Part shown: in pieces, positions 6,507 through 7,682 of the stretch
Layout: every line of letters begins with the position of its first letter
Position numbering within the stretch: the stretch's first letter is position 1
Origin: DATCVA01 sp036567205
GTDB lineage: Bacteria; Pseudomonadota; Gammaproteobacteria; Burkholderiales; Burkholderiaceae_B
Direction: 5' to 3'
DNA: 7,682 bases
NCBI GenBank assembly: GCA_036567205.1
Contig: DATCVA010000358.1
Span: 1-7,682 of the forward strand
Position numbers and translations under genes: made by a program
Notes under the pieces: model-generated
Told to the model about the DNA's origin: nothing
The model's database searches: none
The model's input: only the letters and a program-made list of their open reading frames with translations

Positions 6507-7682
6507 TTACGTAGTCAGGCGCTTGAAAGCCTCTTTAAAGCGCTCGAACTCGTGATTAAAATCCAGTGTGCGTCGTTGTGACGTCATGGCCGCCAGCAAT
6601 TCGCTGCCTTGCTCATGCGGCTTGACCCAGACCCAAATGCGTCGATCGCGAATGTAGAACATCGAGAATACGCCTAATACCAAAAAGATGCAGCCCAGAT
6701 AGACCGTATTTTTGCCCGGACTGCGCGCTACCTGGAACACACTGGCCTCCACGTGCTCAAAGCTTTTAAGCGACATAAATACTGGCGCCGGATAATCGGG
6801 AAGATTGGCCAGGGCCAATAACGCCAGTTGAGTCCAGCGCGCCTGCGCAGAGGCATTGGGACCAGCATTATCCACCGGAGCCTGGCCTGCGTTAGTACGA
6901 GCAATATCGCGCAGTTCCGCCAAAGACAATTGGATCATGGGAACTGCAAAACTCAACACCTTTTCCCGCTCGGACTCGGGCACTCGATCGACAATCGCAT
7001 TGAAGCCGCCTTCTGAAAAGGCGTCAAGCGCACCCTCGGCAGCCTTTTGCAACAAAGGCTGTTGCGCCACGCTTCCGGCATTTTTGATTGAAAAACGGGT
7101 TGCGGCCTCGGTGCGCTGCACCGGATCATGCAAAGCGGCACGCAAGCCCATGAACTCGGCCACCGAATTATTGTCATCGGCCGGAATCCGCATATAGCGA
7201 TAGTTCTGTGACGGCGTTTCGCGCACCCCGGCTAAAAATACCGGACTACCGTCCAGCACCATGGGCAGCATGTAGTTATTGTATTCGTGAGACTGCCCGT
7301 CGCTGCCCGTAACCTTGTATTGCACGCTGGGCCCAACGTTACGCAAGTGTTCGTTTTTGGCTCCGGCAGCACTGCCGGTAACTGCGGCAACATGCTCCAG
7401 CATGGCTTTAGGCTGCGGCTCGGCATCGCTGGTTAGATTCTCAACGTTAATGACGCGCAAACCGGTCAGGTCAAGCGTAAGCGGCCCGATTTCCCCTTTG
7501 TCGCCCACGTTGATTTCGGCGGGCTTACCGACGACGCCCTTAATATCGAACGGCTGATTTTTTGACCCTAATAGCGGATAAGCTATCAGATCGAGCTTGC
7601 TTCCGCCGTCGTCGAAACTGGACTGATAAACCGTAACCCCCTTGTACCGCAACGGCTCATTCACTTCGATAGTCTGATTAAA
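6507..7682 (-). CDS. ccsB: Cytochrome c biogenesis protein CcsB (ResB family), C-terminal portion (5' end outside window)
   Basis: 391 residues are visible and the frame is still open at the right edge; the GTG at 7664 is internal. ResB-family proteins partner CcsA in System II cytochrome c maturation, with a large periplasmic domain held by a few membrane segments. Counting from the edge, I see VNEPLRYKGVTVYQSSF (7-23), the conserved ResB segment just after the N-terminal membrane part, then a long polar domain. A single membrane segment (about 327-344) is followed by RRIWVWVKP (346-354) and a charged cytoplasmic tail of about 37 residues. The N-terminal TM segments, which carry the first transmembrane haem-ligating histidine, lie outside the window. 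Its TAA stop (6507-6509) is 11 bp from the ccsA start. Also called resB or ccs1. Confidence 0.93.
   Translation of the reverse strand, partial: FNQTIEVNEPLRYKGVTVYQSSFDDGGSKLDLIAYPLLGSKNQPFDIKGVVGKPAEINVGDKGEIGPLTLDLTGLRVINVENLTSDAEPQPKAMLEHVAAVTGSAAGAKNEHLRNVGPSVQYKVTGSDGQSHEYNNYMLPMVLDGSPVFLAGVRETPSQNYRYMRIPADDNNSVAEFMGLRAALHDPVQRTEAATRFSIKNAGSVAQQPLLQKAAEGALDAFSEGGFNAIVDRVPESEREKVLSFAVPMIQLSLAELRDIARTNAGQAPVDNAGPNASAQARWTQLALLALANLPDYPAPVFMSLKSFEHVEASVFQVARSPGKNTVYLGCIFLVLGVFSMFYIRDRRIWVWVKPHEQGSELLAAMTSQRRTLDFNHEFERFKEAFKRLTT

Overview
The window reads as a chromosomal segment from a beta-proteobacterium, most likely Alcaligenaceae-like (Bordetella/Pusillimonas/Advenella relatives). This rests on recalled protein resemblance and on the use of the System II (CcsB/CcsA) cytochrome c maturation pathway. 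No database search was possible. Base composition looks roughly balanced, near 50% GC by eye.

Layout, left to right: (1) The 3' half of lysA (+), ending at 688, followed by a rho-independent terminator at 716-750. (2) A gene-poor stretch of about 400 bp, with one doubtful 53-codon ORF, a 13-bp direct repeat and an 8-bp dyad just ahead of the next gene. (3) A large membrane-anchored c-di-GMP protein at 1096-3687 (+), with 7-8 TM segments, PAS, a degenerate GGDEF (SGGEF) and a complete EAL domain. It is predicted to be a phosphodiesterase. (4) A soluble diguanylate cyclase with an intact GGDEF and an intact I-site (-, ending at 3722). It converges on the phosphodiesterase gene with only 34 bp between the stops. 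(5) A second gene-poor stretch of about 400 bp, holding a candidate promoter for the cyclase and a clear terminator (5071-5113) for the operon on the right. (6) A cytochrome c biogenesis operon on the minus strand: ccsB/resB (its 5' end lies outside the window), then ccsA/resC 12 bp later.

How the genes work together: CcsB and CcsA form the System II complex that exports haem and attaches it to apocytochromes c outside the cytoplasmic membrane. LysA makes lysine from meso-diaminopimelate. Between these housekeeping genes sits a converging 'make and break' pair for cyclic di-GMP. The cyclase appears able to make the messenger and to be feedback-inhibited by it. The membrane protein appears able only to degrade it, with its dead GGDEF perhaps acting as a GTP-sensing or structural module. 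Terminators on both outer sides suggest the pair is transcribed independently of its neighbours.

I looked for an undescribed system and did not find a convincing one. There is no CRISPR array, tRNA, rRNA, transposase or integrase. The points most worth a second look are the degenerate/intact split between the two c-di-GMP enzymes, the inverted repeat spanning their facing 3' ends, and the repeats and leader structures in the two intergenic regions.
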